Source of the DNA: Chryseobacterium indologenes
GTDB taxonomy: Bacteria; Bacteroidota; Bacteroidia; Flavobacteriales; Weeksellaceae
Direction of reading: 5' to 3'
Assembly (NCBI GenBank): GCA_001013295.1
Contig: LAZY01000018.1
Location: 1 to 52,760 of the forward strand
Length of the DNA stretch: 52,760 nucleotides
Position 1 is the first letter of the stretch. Every line of letters starts with the position of its first letter. Below, piece after piece: positions 27,160 through 36,988 of this stretch. The position numbers were made by a program, and so were the translations under genes. Under the pieces are notes generated by a model. It was not told where the DNA came from. It ran no database searches and saw only the letters and a program-made list of their open reading frames with translations.

Positions 27160-29172
27160 TTATTTGTAACTTCTAGTTTTAACCTCGATGTTGTCATATA
27201 TCAGTTCCTCTTTATGCAATACTTCCGCATTGATATTTTCTCCCTGATATTCCCAAGCTCCGACGTACTTGAAGTTGACGTCGTCTCTTTCCGCTTCTCC
27301 ATCCGGAGTCGCATGATCCCAACGGAAATGCCCACCACAAGATTCTTCTCTGTTGAGTGCATCGATAGCCATTAATTGTCCTAACTCCAGGAAGTCTGCT
27401 ACTCTGAATGCTTTCTCAAGCTCAGTGTTCATACCTTCTCCTTCGCCAGGTACTTTTACATTCTTCCAGAAGTCGTTTCTTACTTCTTCGATTTCTTTGA
27501 TCGCTTCTTTTAATCCTTCAGGAGTTCTACCCATCCCTACTTTATTCCACATAATGTGTCCTAGTTTCTTGTGGAAGTGGTCTACTGAGTGAGTTCCTTT
27601 ATTGTTGATAAAGAAATCAATTTTATCTTTAATTCCTTTTTCAGCTTCGTTGAACGCTGCTGAATCTGTAGGAATTGCTCCTGTTCTAATATCTGCAGAT
27701 AGGTAATCTGCAATGGTGTAAGGAAGTACGAAATACCCGTCAGCAAGCCCTTGCATCAATGCAGAAGCTCCAAGTCTGTTGGCACCGTGATCAGAGAAGT
27801 TAGCTTCACCGATTACGAAACATCCAGGGATTGTAGACTGAAGGTTATAATCAACCCATACTCCACCCATTGTGTAGTGAACTGCAGGATAAATCTTCAT
27901 TGGAGTTTTGTAAGGATCATCAGCGGTAATTTTTTCGTACATTACGAATAAGTTACCGTATTTCTCCTCAACCCACTTCTTACCAAGATCATAGATCTGC
28001 TGGTCTGTAGGATTATGAATATGTTTTTCGATAGCGGCTTCTTTACCTTTTTTGATGATCTCTGTAGAGAAATCAAGGTAAACCCCTTCCTGAGTATCGT
28101 TATTCTCGATTCCGAATCCAGCGTCACATCTTTCCTTAGCTGCTCTTGAAGCAACGTCTCTCGGTACAAGGTTACCAAACGCAGGGTATCTTCTTTCTAA
28201 ATAATAATCTCTGTCTTCTTCTTTAATATTTTCAGGTCTTAATTTACCTTCTCTGATCGCTACTGAATCTTCAATCTTTTTAGGAACCCAGATTCTTCCT
28301 GAGTTTCTTAATGATTCAGACATCAAAGTCAGTTTAGACTGCTGAGTTCCGTGTACCGGAATACAAGTTGGGTGAATCTGTACGTAGCAAGGGTTTGCGA
28401 AATACGCTCCTTTTTTGTGAATCTTCCAGGCTGCAGAAACGTTTGATCCCATAGCGTTAGTAGAAAGGAAATATACGTTTCCGTATCCTCCAGAAGCGAT
28501 TACTACAGCGTGAGCAGAGTGTCTCTCGATTTCACCTGTTACAAGGTTTCTTGCGATTATTCCTCTTGCTTTTCCATCAACAATAACAAGATCAAGCATT
28601 TCATGACGGTTGTACATCTTGATTCTACCTTTACCGATCTGACGGCTCATTGCAGAATAAGCACCTAATAATAACTGCTGACCTGTTTGTCCTTTTGCGT
28701 AGAAAGTTCTTTTTACCTGAACCCCACCAAATGAACGGTTATCTAACTGGCCGCCGTAATCTCTACCGAAAGGTACTCCCTGAGAAACACACTGGTCGAT
28801 AATATTAGCAGAAACTTCAGCTAATCTGTAAACGTTAGCCTCTCTTGCTCTATAGTCACCACCTTTAATGGTATCATAGAACAATCTGTAAGTAGAGTCA
28901 CCATCTCCTTGATAGTTCTTAGCTGCGTTGATCCCTCCCTGAGCTGCAATAGAGTGTGCTCTTCTTGGAGAATCCTGATAGCAGAACGCTTTTACGTTGT
29001 ATCCTTGTTCTGCTAGAGTAGCTGCAGCAGAACCTCCTGCCAAACCTGTACCTACAACAATAATATCAATCTTATCTCTGTTGTTTGGGGCAACAAGGTT
29101 CATATGGTCTTTATGATTTTTCCACTTGTCTTTAAGAGGACCTGCTGGAATTTTTGAATCTAATTTACTCAT
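27160..29172 (-). CDS. sdhA: Succinate dehydrogenase/fumarate reductase flavoprotein subunit
   Basis: The catalytic FAD subunit of complex II, which interconverts succinate and fumarate. It has 670 residues, as in the Bacillus-like group. The FAD dinucleotide site [19 protein letters not shown] is near residues 39-57. The FAD-attachment region [12 protein letters not shown] is near 73-84, where the His is expected to carry the covalent flavin. Substrate-site segments include HPTCIP and the late [10 protein letters not shown] and [18 protein letters not shown]. It begins 15 bases after sdhC and is co-transcribed with it and with sdhB. Confidence 0.97.
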   Translation of the reverse strand: MSKLDSKIPAGPLKDKWKNHKDHMNLVAPNNRDKIDIIVVGTGLAGGSAAATLAEQGYNVKAFCYQDSPRRAHSIAAQGGINAAKNYQGDGDSTYRLFYDTIKGGDYRAREANVYRLAEVSANIIDQCVSQGVPFGRDYGGQLDNRSFGGVQVKRTFYAKGQTGQQLLLGAYSAMSRQIGKGRIKMYNRHEMLDLVIVDGKARGIIARNLVTGEIERHSAHAVVIASGGYGNVYFLSTNAMGSNVSAAWKIHKKGAYFANPCYVQIHPTCIPVHGTQQSKLTLMSESLRNSGRIWVPKKIEDSVAIREGKLRPENIKEEDRDYYLERRYPAFGNLVPRDVASRAAKERCDAGFGIENNDTQEGVYLDFSTEIIKKGKEAAIEKHIHNPTDQQIYDLGKKWVEEKYGNLFVMYEKITADDPYKTPMKIYPAVHYTMGGVWVDYNLQSTIPGCFVIGEANFSDHGANRLGASALMQGLADGYFVLPYTIADYLSADIRTGAIPTDSAAFNEAEKGIKDKIDFFINNKGTHSVDHFHKKLGHIMWNKVGMGRTPEGLKEAIKEIEEVRNDFWKNVKVPGEGEGMNTELEKAFRVADFLELGQLMAIDALNREESCGGHFRWDHATPDGEAERDDVNFKYVGAWEYQGENINAEVLHKEELIYDNIEVKTRSYK

Positions 29173-29187
29173 ACTAGTATATTGATA

Positions 29188-29850
29188 TTATTGAGTTATA
29201 AAATGATAAACTGCTACGATGATAAATCCTGCAGGGATAAGGATTGAATACCATTTCCCGAAAGCTTTGATCACCGGTGTATATTTTGGATGTCTTGCTC
29301 CGATAGACTGGAACGAAGACTGGAATCCGTGAGCTAAGTGTAATCCCAGTAAAACAAAAGAGATTACATACAAAGCCACCCTCCAAAGATCTGCAAACTT
29401 CTCATGAAGTTCCGGCCAGAAACGCTCAGAATCCGGAGCAATTCCCTGTACATACTTGTAAGTGATTTCATGTAGCCAGAAATCATATAAGTGAAGCGCT
29501 AAGAAAGCTAAGATAACAGCTCCGGAAATAATCATATTTCTGGACATCCATGAAGAATTCACAGATGCATTGTTTGCTGCATACTTTACCGGACGCGCTT
29601 TATTATTCTTGATCTCAAGCACAAATCCCATTACAAAATGGAAAATTACTGCAAAACCAAGAATAGGCTGCATTAAGAACTGCACAAAAGGATTATAGCC
29701 CATGAAGTCAGATGCTGCGTTGAATGCATCCTTGTTCAGAACTGATAACAAATTGGTTGTCAAATGCAGTATAAGAAAAATCAGCAAAAATAGAGCTGAT
29801 AATGCCATAGCGTATTTTCTACCTATCGTAGAACTCGTTAAACCTGCCAT
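29188..29850 (-). CDS. sdhC: Succinate dehydrogenase cytochrome b subunit (b558 type)
   Basis: The haem-binding membrane anchor of complex II, 220 residues, with five predicted membrane segments. It belongs to the fused single-anchor type, so no sdhD is expected. Candidate haem-ligand His residues lie in LILHLTT, VIFHFVMG, LALHLYDFWLHE and LGLHLAHG. It is the first gene of the sdhC-sdhA-sdhB unit. A TAnnTTTG-like box (29874-29881) lies 23 bases upstream. Confidence 0.93.
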   Translation of the reverse strand: MAGLTSSTIGRKYAMALSALFLLIFLILHLTTNLLSVLNKDAFNAASDFMGYNPFVQFLMQPILGFAVIFHFVMGFVLEIKNNKARPVKYAANNASVNSSWMSRNMIISGAVILAFLALHLYDFWLHEITYKYVQGIAPDSERFWPELHEKFADLWRVALYVISFVLLGLHLAHGFQSSFQSIGARHPKYTPVIKAFGKWYSILIPAGFIIVAVYHFITQ

Positions 29851-29873
29851 ATAAGTTTAAATTTGAATTTCCA

Positions 29874-29881
29874 CAAAATTA
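29874..29881 (-). promoter_or_regulatory. Putative sdhCAB promoter -7 box
   Basis: The minus strand reads TAATTTTG, matching TAnnTTTG, 23 bases before the sdhC ATG. No -33 TTG sits at the standard 17-23 base distance. Confidence 0.45.
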
Positions 29882-29995
29882 AGAAAGTTTAACAATATCG
29901 AAAAGTGAGAAATCTCACAATTAGACAGTTTGTAATCTTTCTAAATAAGAATTCCGCCCGTTATAAATGCAGGAAAACAACTAAATTAAGAACCA

Positions 29996-31768
29996 TCATT
30001 TCAGATCATAAATCCTATCCCGGAAAACAACTTTTTGAGCAGTGGATGGCAACGCTTTTACTTCAAATACATCCACCCTTCTTGAAGCACAATAGGGCTT
30101 AATAATAAACTGCAAAGTTTTATCATAATCTGCTCTATCCGAAAGCCAGAAACATACTTTAGACCCGTTTTTGATCGAAAAAATCTTATTTCTGCCCAAA
30201 GTATAAAAAAGAATCTCTTCTTTCTGGTTCTCAAAAGCATTGCTACCAACTCTTATTATTAAAAAAGCCAAAACGGCCATGATCCCTCTCATTAAATTTC
30301 TAAAATTAAAATTCAGAAGAACAAACCTTAATAAATAGATGATGAGGAATACGAAACCTATTTCAACAAGATTCATTGGAATATTTTCAAAAAACAGAAT
30401 ATCTGCCTGTGCAAACCAATGGATCATTTTCAGCAGAATCTTGATTATAAAGTCATACAAACTACAGATCAACCCAAAATCAATATTGATTGTAATAAGA
30501 GCGGTCATCAGAAAAGAAAATAGAATAATTACTTCTGAAAAAGGGACAATGATAAAATTGGCAACGATTGAAATAAAAGAAAACTGATGAAAATAATACA
30601 GCACTAAAGGAAGAGTCGCCAGCTGGGCAGAAAGTGATATGGTAACGGTATTAAACAACAGCTTTTTCAAATAATGATCCTGTTTAGGAAAATAGTTCAA
30701 CAGTGGCTGATTCAGCCAGAATATCCCCAACACCGCAAGAAAGCTAAGTTGAAATCCCACATCAAAAAACTGCTGGATATCCAGGATAAGAATAATAAAT
30801 GCAGATAAAGACAGCGAATGCAGCAAGTCCGTTTTTCTCTGAAGCAACACCAATATAAAATAGGTACTGAGCATGATACAGGAACGTAATACGGAATTTC
30901 CAAATCCGATAAATCCCGCAAACAGCCAAATAAAACCTAAACTGAGAATCACAGCATACTTCCTGAACTTTAGGGGAGCAAAACGCACCATCAGAAAGTA
31001 AAACATCCCGAAAATAACCACAATATGAGTTCCGGAAATTGCCAGAAAATGAACAAGTCCGGATCTGTTGAAATCCTGCACAGTATCCGCATCCATCCCT
31101 GTTCTGTCTGCCAGAATAATTCCTTTTAAAAATTCTTTGGTTTTTGCAGACATTTCTGCGCGGTCAATTCTTTTAAGGACTTCAAACCTGTATTGACGGA
31201 TCTTATCTCCTATACTTAAGTCAGTTCGCTCTGCAGAAGAGATTTCTCCCAAAAGATAAATCTGATGTTTAATATTTTTTCGGTTCAGATAACGGGCATA
31301 ATCAAACTGAAAATCATATTGTGGAGAATAAGGCTGCGTAATAAAAGCCTCCCCTTTGTAATAATGGATAAAATCCAGATCCCGGCTATTTTTAGGAAGA
31401 TAAAAAACAGCATTAAGGCTTTCGTTTTTGATCTGAGCAATTCCTTCATATTTTCTATATTTTTCACTCGAGTTCAATTTTTGAGTAATCCGGAAAACAA
31501 CACTCCCCTTCTCTTTGAAAAAAGGCGTAATATCTGTTGAAGAGGTATTATAAAAATGAGCCACAATTCCTGAACAAAAGAACAACAGCCCTAGCAAATA
31601 GGCTCTTATGATATGTAAAAAATAAGATCGAAAAAAAAGTAGACTAAAAACCACTCCTCCCATCAACATTACAGGATAAACAAATCTATCGGACAGTACA
31701 ATCTGATCCTGAAAGACAATTCCAAGAATAAAACATAGGGTCAGAATAAAGAGGGGTTGTTTCTGCAA
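29996..31768 (-). CDS. comEC: ComEC/Rec2 family DNA-uptake channel protein
   Basis: A 590-residue polytopic membrane protein related to ComEC, the channel that carries single-stranded DNA across the inner membrane in natural transformation. The N-terminal soluble DUF4131-type domain between the first membrane segments spans about residues 60-180. The competence domain follows, with the conserved FLAISGTHIVVIFG near 233-246, and seven or more membrane segments to about 500. It lacks the C-terminal metallo-beta-lactamase domain of the Gram-positive version; a short tail of about 90 residues takes its place. No other competence gene is near. It lies between GH99 and sdhC with its own spacers. 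Confidence 0.88.
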   Translation of the reverse strand: MQKQPLFILTLCFILGIVFQDQIVLSDRFVYPVMLMGGVVFSLLFFRSYFLHIIRAYLLGLLFFCSGIVAHFYNTSSTDITPFFKEKGSVVFRITQKLNSSEKYRKYEGIAQIKNESLNAVFYLPKNSRDLDFIHYYKGEAFITQPYSPQYDFQFDYARYLNRKNIKHQIYLLGEISSAERTDLSIGDKIRQYRFEVLKRIDRAEMSAKTKEFLKGIILADRTGMDADTVQDFNRSGLVHFLAISGTHIVVIFGMFYFLMVRFAPLKFRKYAVILSLGFIWLFAGFIGFGNSVLRSCIMLSTYFILVLLQRKTDLLHSLSLSAFIILILDIQQFFDVGFQLSFLAVLGIFWLNQPLLNYFPKQDHYLKKLLFNTVTISLSAQLATLPLVLYYFHQFSFISIVANFIIVPFSEVIILFSFLMTALITINIDFGLICSLYDFIIKILLKMIHWFAQADILFFENIPMNLVEIGFVFLIIYLLRFVLLNFNFRNLMRGIMAVLAFLIIRVGSNAFENQKEEILFYTLGRNKIFSIKNGSKVCFWLSDRADYDKTLQFIIKPYCASRRVDVFEVKALPSTAQKVVFRDRIYDLK

Positions 31769-31910
31769 TTTCTCATCATTTATTTCACTAAAATATGAAA
31801 TTAATTAACTGAGCATCATAACCATAATCACTGATTAAATAATATTCTGCAGATAAAAAGGCCAATAGAACGCCTGATTTTTTACTATTAAAATAAAATT
31901 TGAATTTATA

Positions 31911-32999
31911 TTATTTCTCTTTCAGAAACTTATCTGTAAGCCGTTTGGTTTCTTTGATATAGAACCATGGATCTTTTCCGTAATCTTCATATTTGAAGGT
32001 TCCGGTTTTCTTGGGAATAGCAGGTTCTATCTGAGTTCCTTCGTGCCACTCATTAAATGAAGTGATTCCAATAAAGTCAGGGTCAACTTTGACAGCGGCA
32101 TCAAACATGTTTTCGTAATATTTCCCGCCATTTCTGCTTTTAAAATTCGCCTCGTTCCATGGTCTTATCCGTGTATCTGAATACCCTGGCCCTATACAAG
32201 GAATAAAAATAAGATGATGATCTTTTGCAAAATCTGCAAGAAACTTCCAGTTAGAAACTGTGCTTCCGAATACAAAACCTTCACTGGCAAAGTAAGTGTA
32301 AAACCCATCAAATCCCGAGGATTCAAAGAAAGCTGCATCATTTTTTTCTACCCACAATCCGATATACAGTGCATCCAGATTTGTATTTCGGACTGTTTCC
32401 GAACCATTTTTCGAAAGTAATTTTGACCATTCTTCTTTGGGAATTTTATAGCTGTCATAAACATACAGCAATGGCTTGCCTTCTTTTTTATAAAAAGCAT
32501 GGTGCGATGAATACGTTTTGATGAGATAGGAAATCTGCTCTTTAAATTCCGTAATATTTTTATAGAATGGCTCTATGTGAAATGCAATTTTTAAATCAAA
32601 ACGATCCGCAATATCCAGATATTTTTTCGTGCTTTTATCGGTAAAAGAATCTTTTCCCAGCCAGCTTATAACCACTACGCCTACTCCGGATGCTTTGATC
32701 ATTTTCATATGTTTTTCAATGATCTCTGTATCGTTGGAACTGTAGTTACCCAATTCCGGATAAAAATTGGCACCAATATCATCCCCTCCTTTATAATGCC
32801 CAAGGTTATTCCATTTCGGATCTTTCCAATGGGGAAGAATTTCATGATTCCAATGGTAGTAAATGCCATCAGTAGTCGGATTTCCATACCAGCCATAATA
32901 GAATATCTGCACCTTTTCTTTATTTTTATTCTGTGCAGCCACGTGCGGGAAAAAAAATATGAGTGTGATGATTAACAGGAAACGATTATAATAATTCAT
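31911..32999 (-). CDS. GH99-family glycoside hydrolase (endo-alpha-mannosidase-like)
   Basis: A 362-residue exported protein with signal peptide ending near VAA at residues 20-22. The family start VQIFYYGWYGNP and HWNHEILPHW, the middle VVVISWLGKDS and IAFHIEPF, and the end ITSFNEWHEGTQIEP (about residues 313-327) match GH99, which cleaves alpha-mannosides inside chains of yeast mannan or N-glycans. The two Glu in NEWHEGTQIE correspond to the catalytic region of the family. Substrate is inferred. No SusC/SusD pair or other glycosidase is nearby, which is unusual for a polysaccharide-use gene in this phylum. It starts 49 bases after lpxB ends. Confidence 0.9.
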   Translation of the reverse strand: MNYYNRFLLIITLIFFFPHVAAQNKNKEKVQIFYYGWYGNPTTDGIYYHWNHEILPHWKDPKWNNLGHYKGGDDIGANFYPELGNYSSNDTEIIEKHMKMIKASGVGVVVISWLGKDSFTDKSTKKYLDIADRFDLKIAFHIEPFYKNITEFKEQISYLIKTYSSHHAFYKKEGKPLLYVYDSYKIPKEEWSKLLSKNGSETVRNTNLDALYIGLWVEKNDAAFFESSGFDGFYTYFASEGFVFGSTVSNWKFLADFAKDHHLIFIPCIGPGYSDTRIRPWNEANFKSRNGGKYYENMFDAAVKVDPDFIGITSFNEWHEGTQIEPAIPKKTGTFKYEDYGKDPWFYIKETKRLTDKFLKEK

Positions 33000-33048
33000 G
33001 GTTTAAAAAAGTATTTCAGGGCCTCAAAAACTCCGGTTACAACAGAAC

Positions 33049-34152
33049 TTAAACTTTCAGGATCACATCAGCTGCATGCTCGCTTGCTCCTTTTCCGCCA
33101 AGTTTTTTTCTTAAAAGTTCATAATCGCTCAGGACCTGTTCTCTTTTGGTACCTGCCAGTATTTTATGAAGTTCATCTACGAGATTCTTGGTATTCAGAT
33201 CGTTCTGGATGAGTTCTTTCACCACCTCTCTATCCATAATCAGGTTGACAAGGGAAATATAATTGATATTTTTCACCAGTCTTTTAGCAATGGCGTAAGA
33301 AACTTTGCTTCCCCGATAGCAAACTACTTCAGGAATGTTCAGTAAAGCCGTTTCCAATGTAGCCGTTCCCGAAGTAACAAGAGCCGCTTTTGAACATCGT
33401 AATAAATCGTACGTTCTGTTGGAAACAAAATGTACATTATCATCTACATATTTCTGATAAAATTCTTTCGGTAGGCTTGGTGCACCGGCAATGACGAACT
33501 GATACTCCTTAAAATGCGGTCTCACGGAAAGCATGATTTCAAGCATTTTTTCCACTTCCTGCTTTCTGGATCCGGGTAAAAGGGCAATGATTTCTTTTTC
33601 GTTCAGTCCGTTTTCAGATTTAAACCCCTCAATACTGATGTCCTGAAGGTCAGAAATAGCATCAAGCAACGGATGCCCTACAAAATGAGAATGCACTCCG
33701 TGTTTTTTATAAAAGTCTTCTTCAAACGGAAGAATAACCATCATATCATCTACATATTTTTTGATGATCTCTACCCTGCCTTCTTTCCATGCCCAAAGCT
33801 GTGGAGAAATATAGTACACCACTTTGATTCCAAGTTCTTTGGCAAATCTGGCAATCCTTAAATTAAAACCAGGATAATCTACCAGAATCAGTACATCCGG
33901 TCTGTTATTCAGAATGTCTTCTTTACAAAATTTGATGTTATTCAGAATAGTTCTCAGGTTCATCACCACTTCCAGAAATCCCATAAAAGCCAAATCTCTG
34001 TAGTGCTTCACCAGTGTTCCCCCCTGAGCTTTCATAAGATCCCCACCCCAAAATCTGAATTCTGCAGCCGGGTCTTTCTGTCGTAAGGCTTTCATCAAAT
34101 TGCTTCCGTGCAGGTCACCGGAAGCTTCTCCTGCAATAATGTAATATTTCAT
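33049..34152 (-). CDS. lpxB: Lipid-A-disaccharide synthase
   Basis: This GT19 glycosyltransferase joins UDP-2,3-diacylglucosamine and lipid X to form the lipid A disaccharide at the inner membrane. It has 367 residues, normal length. The N-terminal IIAGEASGDLHGSNLMKAL is diagnostic, followed by FWGGDLM, VDYPGFNLR, YYISPQLWAW, FVGHPLLD and LLPGSRKQEV. The C-terminal half has TSGTATLETALL for nucleotide-sugar binding. It runs divergently from DUF2480 and is followed by the GH99 gene after 49 bases. Confidence 0.96.
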   Translation of the reverse strand: MKYYIIAGEASGDLHGSNLMKALRQKDPAAEFRFWGGDLMKAQGGTLVKHYRDLAFMGFLEVVMNLRTILNNIKFCKEDILNNRPDVLILVDYPGFNLRIARFAKELGIKVVYYISPQLWAWKEGRVEIIKKYVDDMMVILPFEEDFYKKHGVHSHFVGHPLLDAISDLQDISIEGFKSENGLNEKEIIALLPGSRKQEVEKMLEIMLSVRPHFKEYQFVIAGAPSLPKEFYQKYVDDNVHFVSNRTYDLLRCSKAALVTSGTATLETALLNIPEVVCYRGSKVSYAIAKRLVKNINYISLVNLIMDREVVKELIQNDLNTKNLVDELHKILAGTKREQVLSDYELLRKKLGGKGASEHAADVILKV

Positions 34153-34272
34153 TTCTTCCGAAATCTTATTATTTGTTTTGTACGTCCTTCAAAACCTCAG
34201 CTGATAAAGAATCATGTGAGATTTCTATGGCAAGGATAGAGAACAAATTAAAATAGATATAATCTTAATTCG

Positions 34273-34280
34273 TAAATTTG
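34273..34280 (+). promoter_or_regulatory. Putative DUF2480 promoter -7 box
   Basis: TAAATTTG matches TAnnTTTG. It ends 19 bases before ATG 34300, and only 10 before ATG 34291, which supports 34300 as the start. No clear -33 element was found. Confidence 0.5.
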
Positions 34281-34299
34281 TTCAAAGATAATGATAAAA

Positions 34300-34809
34300 A
34301 TGTCAGAAGAATTTGAAATCCGAAATAAAGTTGCCGAAAGCGGGCTTGTGAATTTTGACCTTTCCACTTTACTTCCAAAAGGAGAAAGAAAGGGGATAGA
34401 TCTTAAAGATTTTCTGTTTCAGGAAATGATCCTGAAGGAAAAAGACTTCCGTGAAAAGGTAGACGCCATCTCTGTTGAAGAATACAGGGATGCCTACATC
34501 TACATCTATAATTCTGTGGATACAATCATTCCACTTTGGGCTTATTTTGTCCTTACGGCAAAACTTACAGATGTGGCTAAAAAAATCGTTTTCGGAAACC
34601 GTGAAGATCTTGAAGTGATCCTGATGCATAATGCGATACAGACTTATGATTTCAGTGATATGACAGGAAAGAGAGTTCTGGTAAAAGGCTGCTCTGATAA
34701 AGAAATTCCTGAAAATGCATATATAGAACTGGTAGAACAGCTTAAACCTCTTGTAAAATCTCTAATGTTCGGGGAAGCCTGCTCTAATGTTCCTATTGTA
34801 AAGAACTAA
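34300..34809 (+). CDS. DUF2480 family protein
   Basis: A 169-residue cytosolic protein of a Bacteroidetes family with no assigned function. Family marks visible are NKVAESGLVNFDLSTLLP at the start, DLKDFLFQEMILKEKDFREKV, VDTIIPLWAY, and two conserved Cys segments: VLVKGCSDKEIPENAY and SLMFGEACSNVPIVK at the end. The paired Cys motifs might bind a metal, but this is a guess. ATG 34291 would add three residues; 34300 is preferred because of promoter spacing and family N-termini. Its stop precedes the DUF2723 gene by 2 bases, so the two are co-translated. Confidence 0.86.
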   Translation: MSEEFEIRNKVAESGLVNFDLSTLLPKGERKGIDLKDFLFQEMILKEKDFREKVDAISVEEYRDAYIYIYNSVDTIIPLWAYFVLTAKLTDVAKKIVFGNREDLEVILMHNAIQTYDFSDMTGKRVLVKGCSDKEIPENAYIELVEQLKPLVKSLMFGEACSNVPIVKN

Positions 34810-34811
34810 GA

Positions 34812-36071
34812 ATGAAAAGATATTTATCTGCTCTATTCCTGTTTATCATCTTTCTGGGCATCTATTATGTAGGAAGTTTCACAAGAATTCCTTTTGCAGA
34901 TTGTGTAGGATTCATACTATCGGCAGAAAAAGAAGAATGGGTGACTGTAGCTGATGCGACCAGTCATTTTCTTTATGTTAATACGGTTATTTTCATTAAA
35001 AGTCTTACGGGTCTTAATGCTATAGAAGCCAGCCGGTTTCTGGTAGTCACTTCAGGAGCTGCAACCGTTGCCGTTATTTATCTTACCCTTAAAAGCCTGA
35101 TCAGAAAAGAATGGATCGCTCTTACTGCGGCTGTTGTTTTCGGTTTCAGTTTTTCTTTCTGGAGAAATGCAGAAATTGTAGAAGTATACACCTACAATAC
35201 CCTATGGATCAGTCTCTTTTTCTTTTCTATGATAAAGGTTTTTGCAGAAAATAAGAACAGATATATTATTCTCAGCGGTCTTTTTCTGGGAATCAGCCTT
35301 TGGGTTCATATTCAGAATATTCTGCTGATTCCGGCATTTGTCATTTTCCTGTTCTTTTTCAGACAGGAAAAAAAATATGTTTATGCTTCGCTCTCTCTTT
35401 TCGCCGTATTATTTTCATCTTTATTTATTTTGAATACGCTGCAGGGGCTTCCATTTAACTCTCCTTATTCATCCCCTCAGGGAACCTGGGTAGAAGATTC
35501 TTTAAAGAAAGCACCTTTGCAATATGTAAGAGATTTTTTTGTCTCACTGGCTTACCTGATCCACAATTTTAATTTATTTGTATTCTTCGGAATTGCAGGG
35601 GTCACATTACTCTACAGATCTCATAAGAAAATGTTTTACGTTTTCTTTACCGGAGCGGTCTGTGTTTACGGCTTTGCGACCTTCTATGCGGTTTCGGATA
35701 ATTATGTTTTCTTTCTTCCCTTTAATCTTATTTTTGCACTTTCCATAGGCTATGGACTATCTTCTATGCAATATGCCGGATTTAGAAAATTTTCATGGAT
35801 ATGCCTTCTTATTCCTATAGGATATTTCCTTTCTTATACCCTTGTACTATCTACTGAAAAAGGCAAAGAACTCGATGATTTCAAAAAATACAAAGGAGGT
35901 CTGACTTATTATTTGCTTCCATGGATGCACAATAATGTCGGCATTGTAGGATTTACCCTTGACAAAAAAGAGGCTCCCGAACCTATTCAATGGATGACAA
36001 GAAGTGCGGAAGAATATATAAAGGTTCTGAAAAGCAAAGGATATACTGATGAGGAGATCAGAAAACTTTAA
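34812..36071 (+). CDS. DUF2723 family membrane protein
   Basis: A 419-residue multi-spanning membrane protein with about 9-10 predicted segments. The DUF2723 block lies in the N-terminal half: FADCVGFILSAEKE near residues 28-41, ATSHFLY, and SFWRNAEIVEVYTYNTLW near 114-131. DUF2723 proteins resemble dolichol-phosphate-mannose-type protein O-mannosyltransferases, and some in this phylum are much longer. This one is at the short end and ends with a soluble tail (MTRSAEEYIKVLKSKG). A lipid-linked glycosyltransferase role is possible but unproven. It starts 2 bases after DUF2480. Confidence 0.78.
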   Translation: MKRYLSALFLFIIFLGIYYVGSFTRIPFADCVGFILSAEKEEWVTVADATSHFLYVNTVIFIKSLTGLNAIEASRFLVVTSGAATVAVIYLTLKSLIRKEWIALTAAVVFGFSFSFWRNAEIVEVYTYNTLWISLFFFSMIKVFAENKNRYIILSGLFLGISLWVHIQNILLIPAFVIFLFFFRQEKKYVYASLSLFAVLFSSLFILNTLQGLPFNSPYSSPQGTWVEDSLKKAPLQYVRDFFVSLAYLIHNFNLFVFFGIAGVTLLYRSHKKMFYVFFTGAVCVYGFATFYAVSDNYVFFLPFNLIFALSIGYGLSSMQYAGFRKFSWICLLIPIGYFLSYTLVLSTEKGKELDDFKKYKGGLTYYLLPWMHNNVGIVGFTLDKKEAPEPIQWMTRSAEEYIKVLKSKGYTDEEIRKL

Positions 36072-36094
36072 CAATAATTATGAACTGTGGATAT

Positions 36095-36123
36095 TTTGTA
36101 AGGCATATTTTTTGATAACTTTG
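36095..36123 (+). promoter_or_regulatory. Promoter of the DUF937 gene
   Basis: TTTG at 36095-36098 and TAACTTTG at 36116-36123 are spaced by 17 bases, matching the Bacteroidetes -33 TTG and -7 TAnnTTTG elements. The ATG at 36153 follows after 29 bases. Confidence 0.7.
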
Positions 36124-36152
36124 GTTTACTTAATACTAAACAAACACAAACA

Positions 36153-36812
36153 ATGAGTTTAATTGACCTACTTACAGGGAACACAGGCAACCAGGTTGCT
36201 GAACAGGCTGAAAACAAATTCGGAATCAACAGAAACCAGGTAATTGCCCTATTGGCTGTAGCAACCCCTCTGATTATCTCTTACCTTAGAAACAAATCTC
36301 AGGATGCTAAAGAAGCGGAAGCTTTGAATACTGCTTTAGATAAAGACCACAACGGCAGTATCTTAAACGATGCTTCACAAATCGAAGCCAGACAGGCTGA
36401 AGGAGGTTCTATTCTGGATCATATTTTCGGGGGACAAAAAAGTACTGTAGAAAATCAACTTTCACAAAATACAGGAATTTCAATAGATAAAATAGGTCCT
36501 ATCCTTGCGATGCTGGCTCCTGTTGTTATGGGATATATCGGACAGCAAAAGCAACAAAACAATGTTGGCGCCGGAGGTCTTGGTGATCTTTTGGGTGGCA
36601 TTCTCGGAAATGCTTCCAACCAGGCACAGGCACAACAATCAAGCCCTTTGAATGACATTTTAGGAAGTGTTTTAGGAGGTGGAGGCCAATCTCAATCATC
36701 AGGAAACCCACTGAACGACATTCTTGGAAGTGTACTGGGTGGTGGTGGAAATCAACAACAGCAGGGCGGCGGCTTAGGCAGCATCCTTGGAAATCTTTTT
36801 GGAGGAAAATAA
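36153..36812 (+). CDS. DUF937 domain protein with Gly-rich repeats
   Basis: A 219-residue protein with a DUF937 domain over about residues 1-135 (IDLLTGNTGNQVAEQAENKFG, then VIALLAVATPLIISYL and IGPILAMLAPVVMGYIG). The two hydrophobic stretches are helices of the domain and need not be membrane segments. The C-terminal third is Gly/Gln/Asn-rich, with the unit PLNDILGSVLGGGG repeated twice and shortened versions (GLGDLLGGILG, GLGSILGNLFGG) before and after. Function is unknown. It has its own promoter and terminator, so it is a single-gene unit. Confidence 0.84.
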   Translation: MSLIDLLTGNTGNQVAEQAENKFGINRNQVIALLAVATPLIISYLRNKSQDAKEAEALNTALDKDHNGSILNDASQIEARQAEGGSILDHIFGGQKSTVENQLSQNTGISIDKIGPILAMLAPVVMGYIGQQKQQNNVGAGGLGDLLGGILGNASNQAQAQQSSPLNDILGSVLGGGGQSQSSGNPLNDILGSVLGGGGNQQQQGGGLGSILGNLFGGK

Positions 36813-36828
36813 TTAATTTAATTTGTAT

Positions 36829-36865
36829 AAAAAAAGACCGGAGATTATTTCTTCGGTCTTTTTAT
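36829..36865. terminator. Bidirectional intrinsic terminator (DUF937 / THX)
   Basis: AAAAAGACCG pairs with CGGTCTTTTT. Inside it, GAGA also pairs with TCTT (one G-T) around TTATT. Symmetric A and T tracts let it serve the plus-strand DUF937 gene and the convergent THX gene, whose stop is at 36872. Confidence 0.9.
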
Positions 36866-36871
36866 TGGATG

Positions 36872-36988
36872 TTACTTTTTAGATTTCTCTGTTGCAGCAA
36901 AAGATTTTGAGGCTTTCTTAGGCCTTCTTTTTCCATAGCTTCCGGAATTGATTTTTCCTCTTCTTGATTTTTTGTCTCCTTTTCCCAT
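36872..36988 (-). CDS. 30S ribosomal protein THX
   Basis: A 38-residue basic protein read on the minus strand, starting MGKGDKKSRRGKINSGSYGK and continuing RRPRKASKSF to a Lys-rich end. This matches THX, the small Arg/Lys-rich protein in the 30S head first described in Thermus and present across Bacteroidetes. Key features are the GKGD start, the RRGKI segment and the SYGKRRPRK core. At 117 bases it is too short for most frame-length cut-offs and is easily missed. It has its own spacer upstream and shares a terminator with the DUF937 gene. The call rests on recall of the family, but the match is clear. Confidence 0.9.
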   Translation of the reverse strand: MGKGDKKSRRGKINSGSYGKRRPKKASKSFAATEKSKK

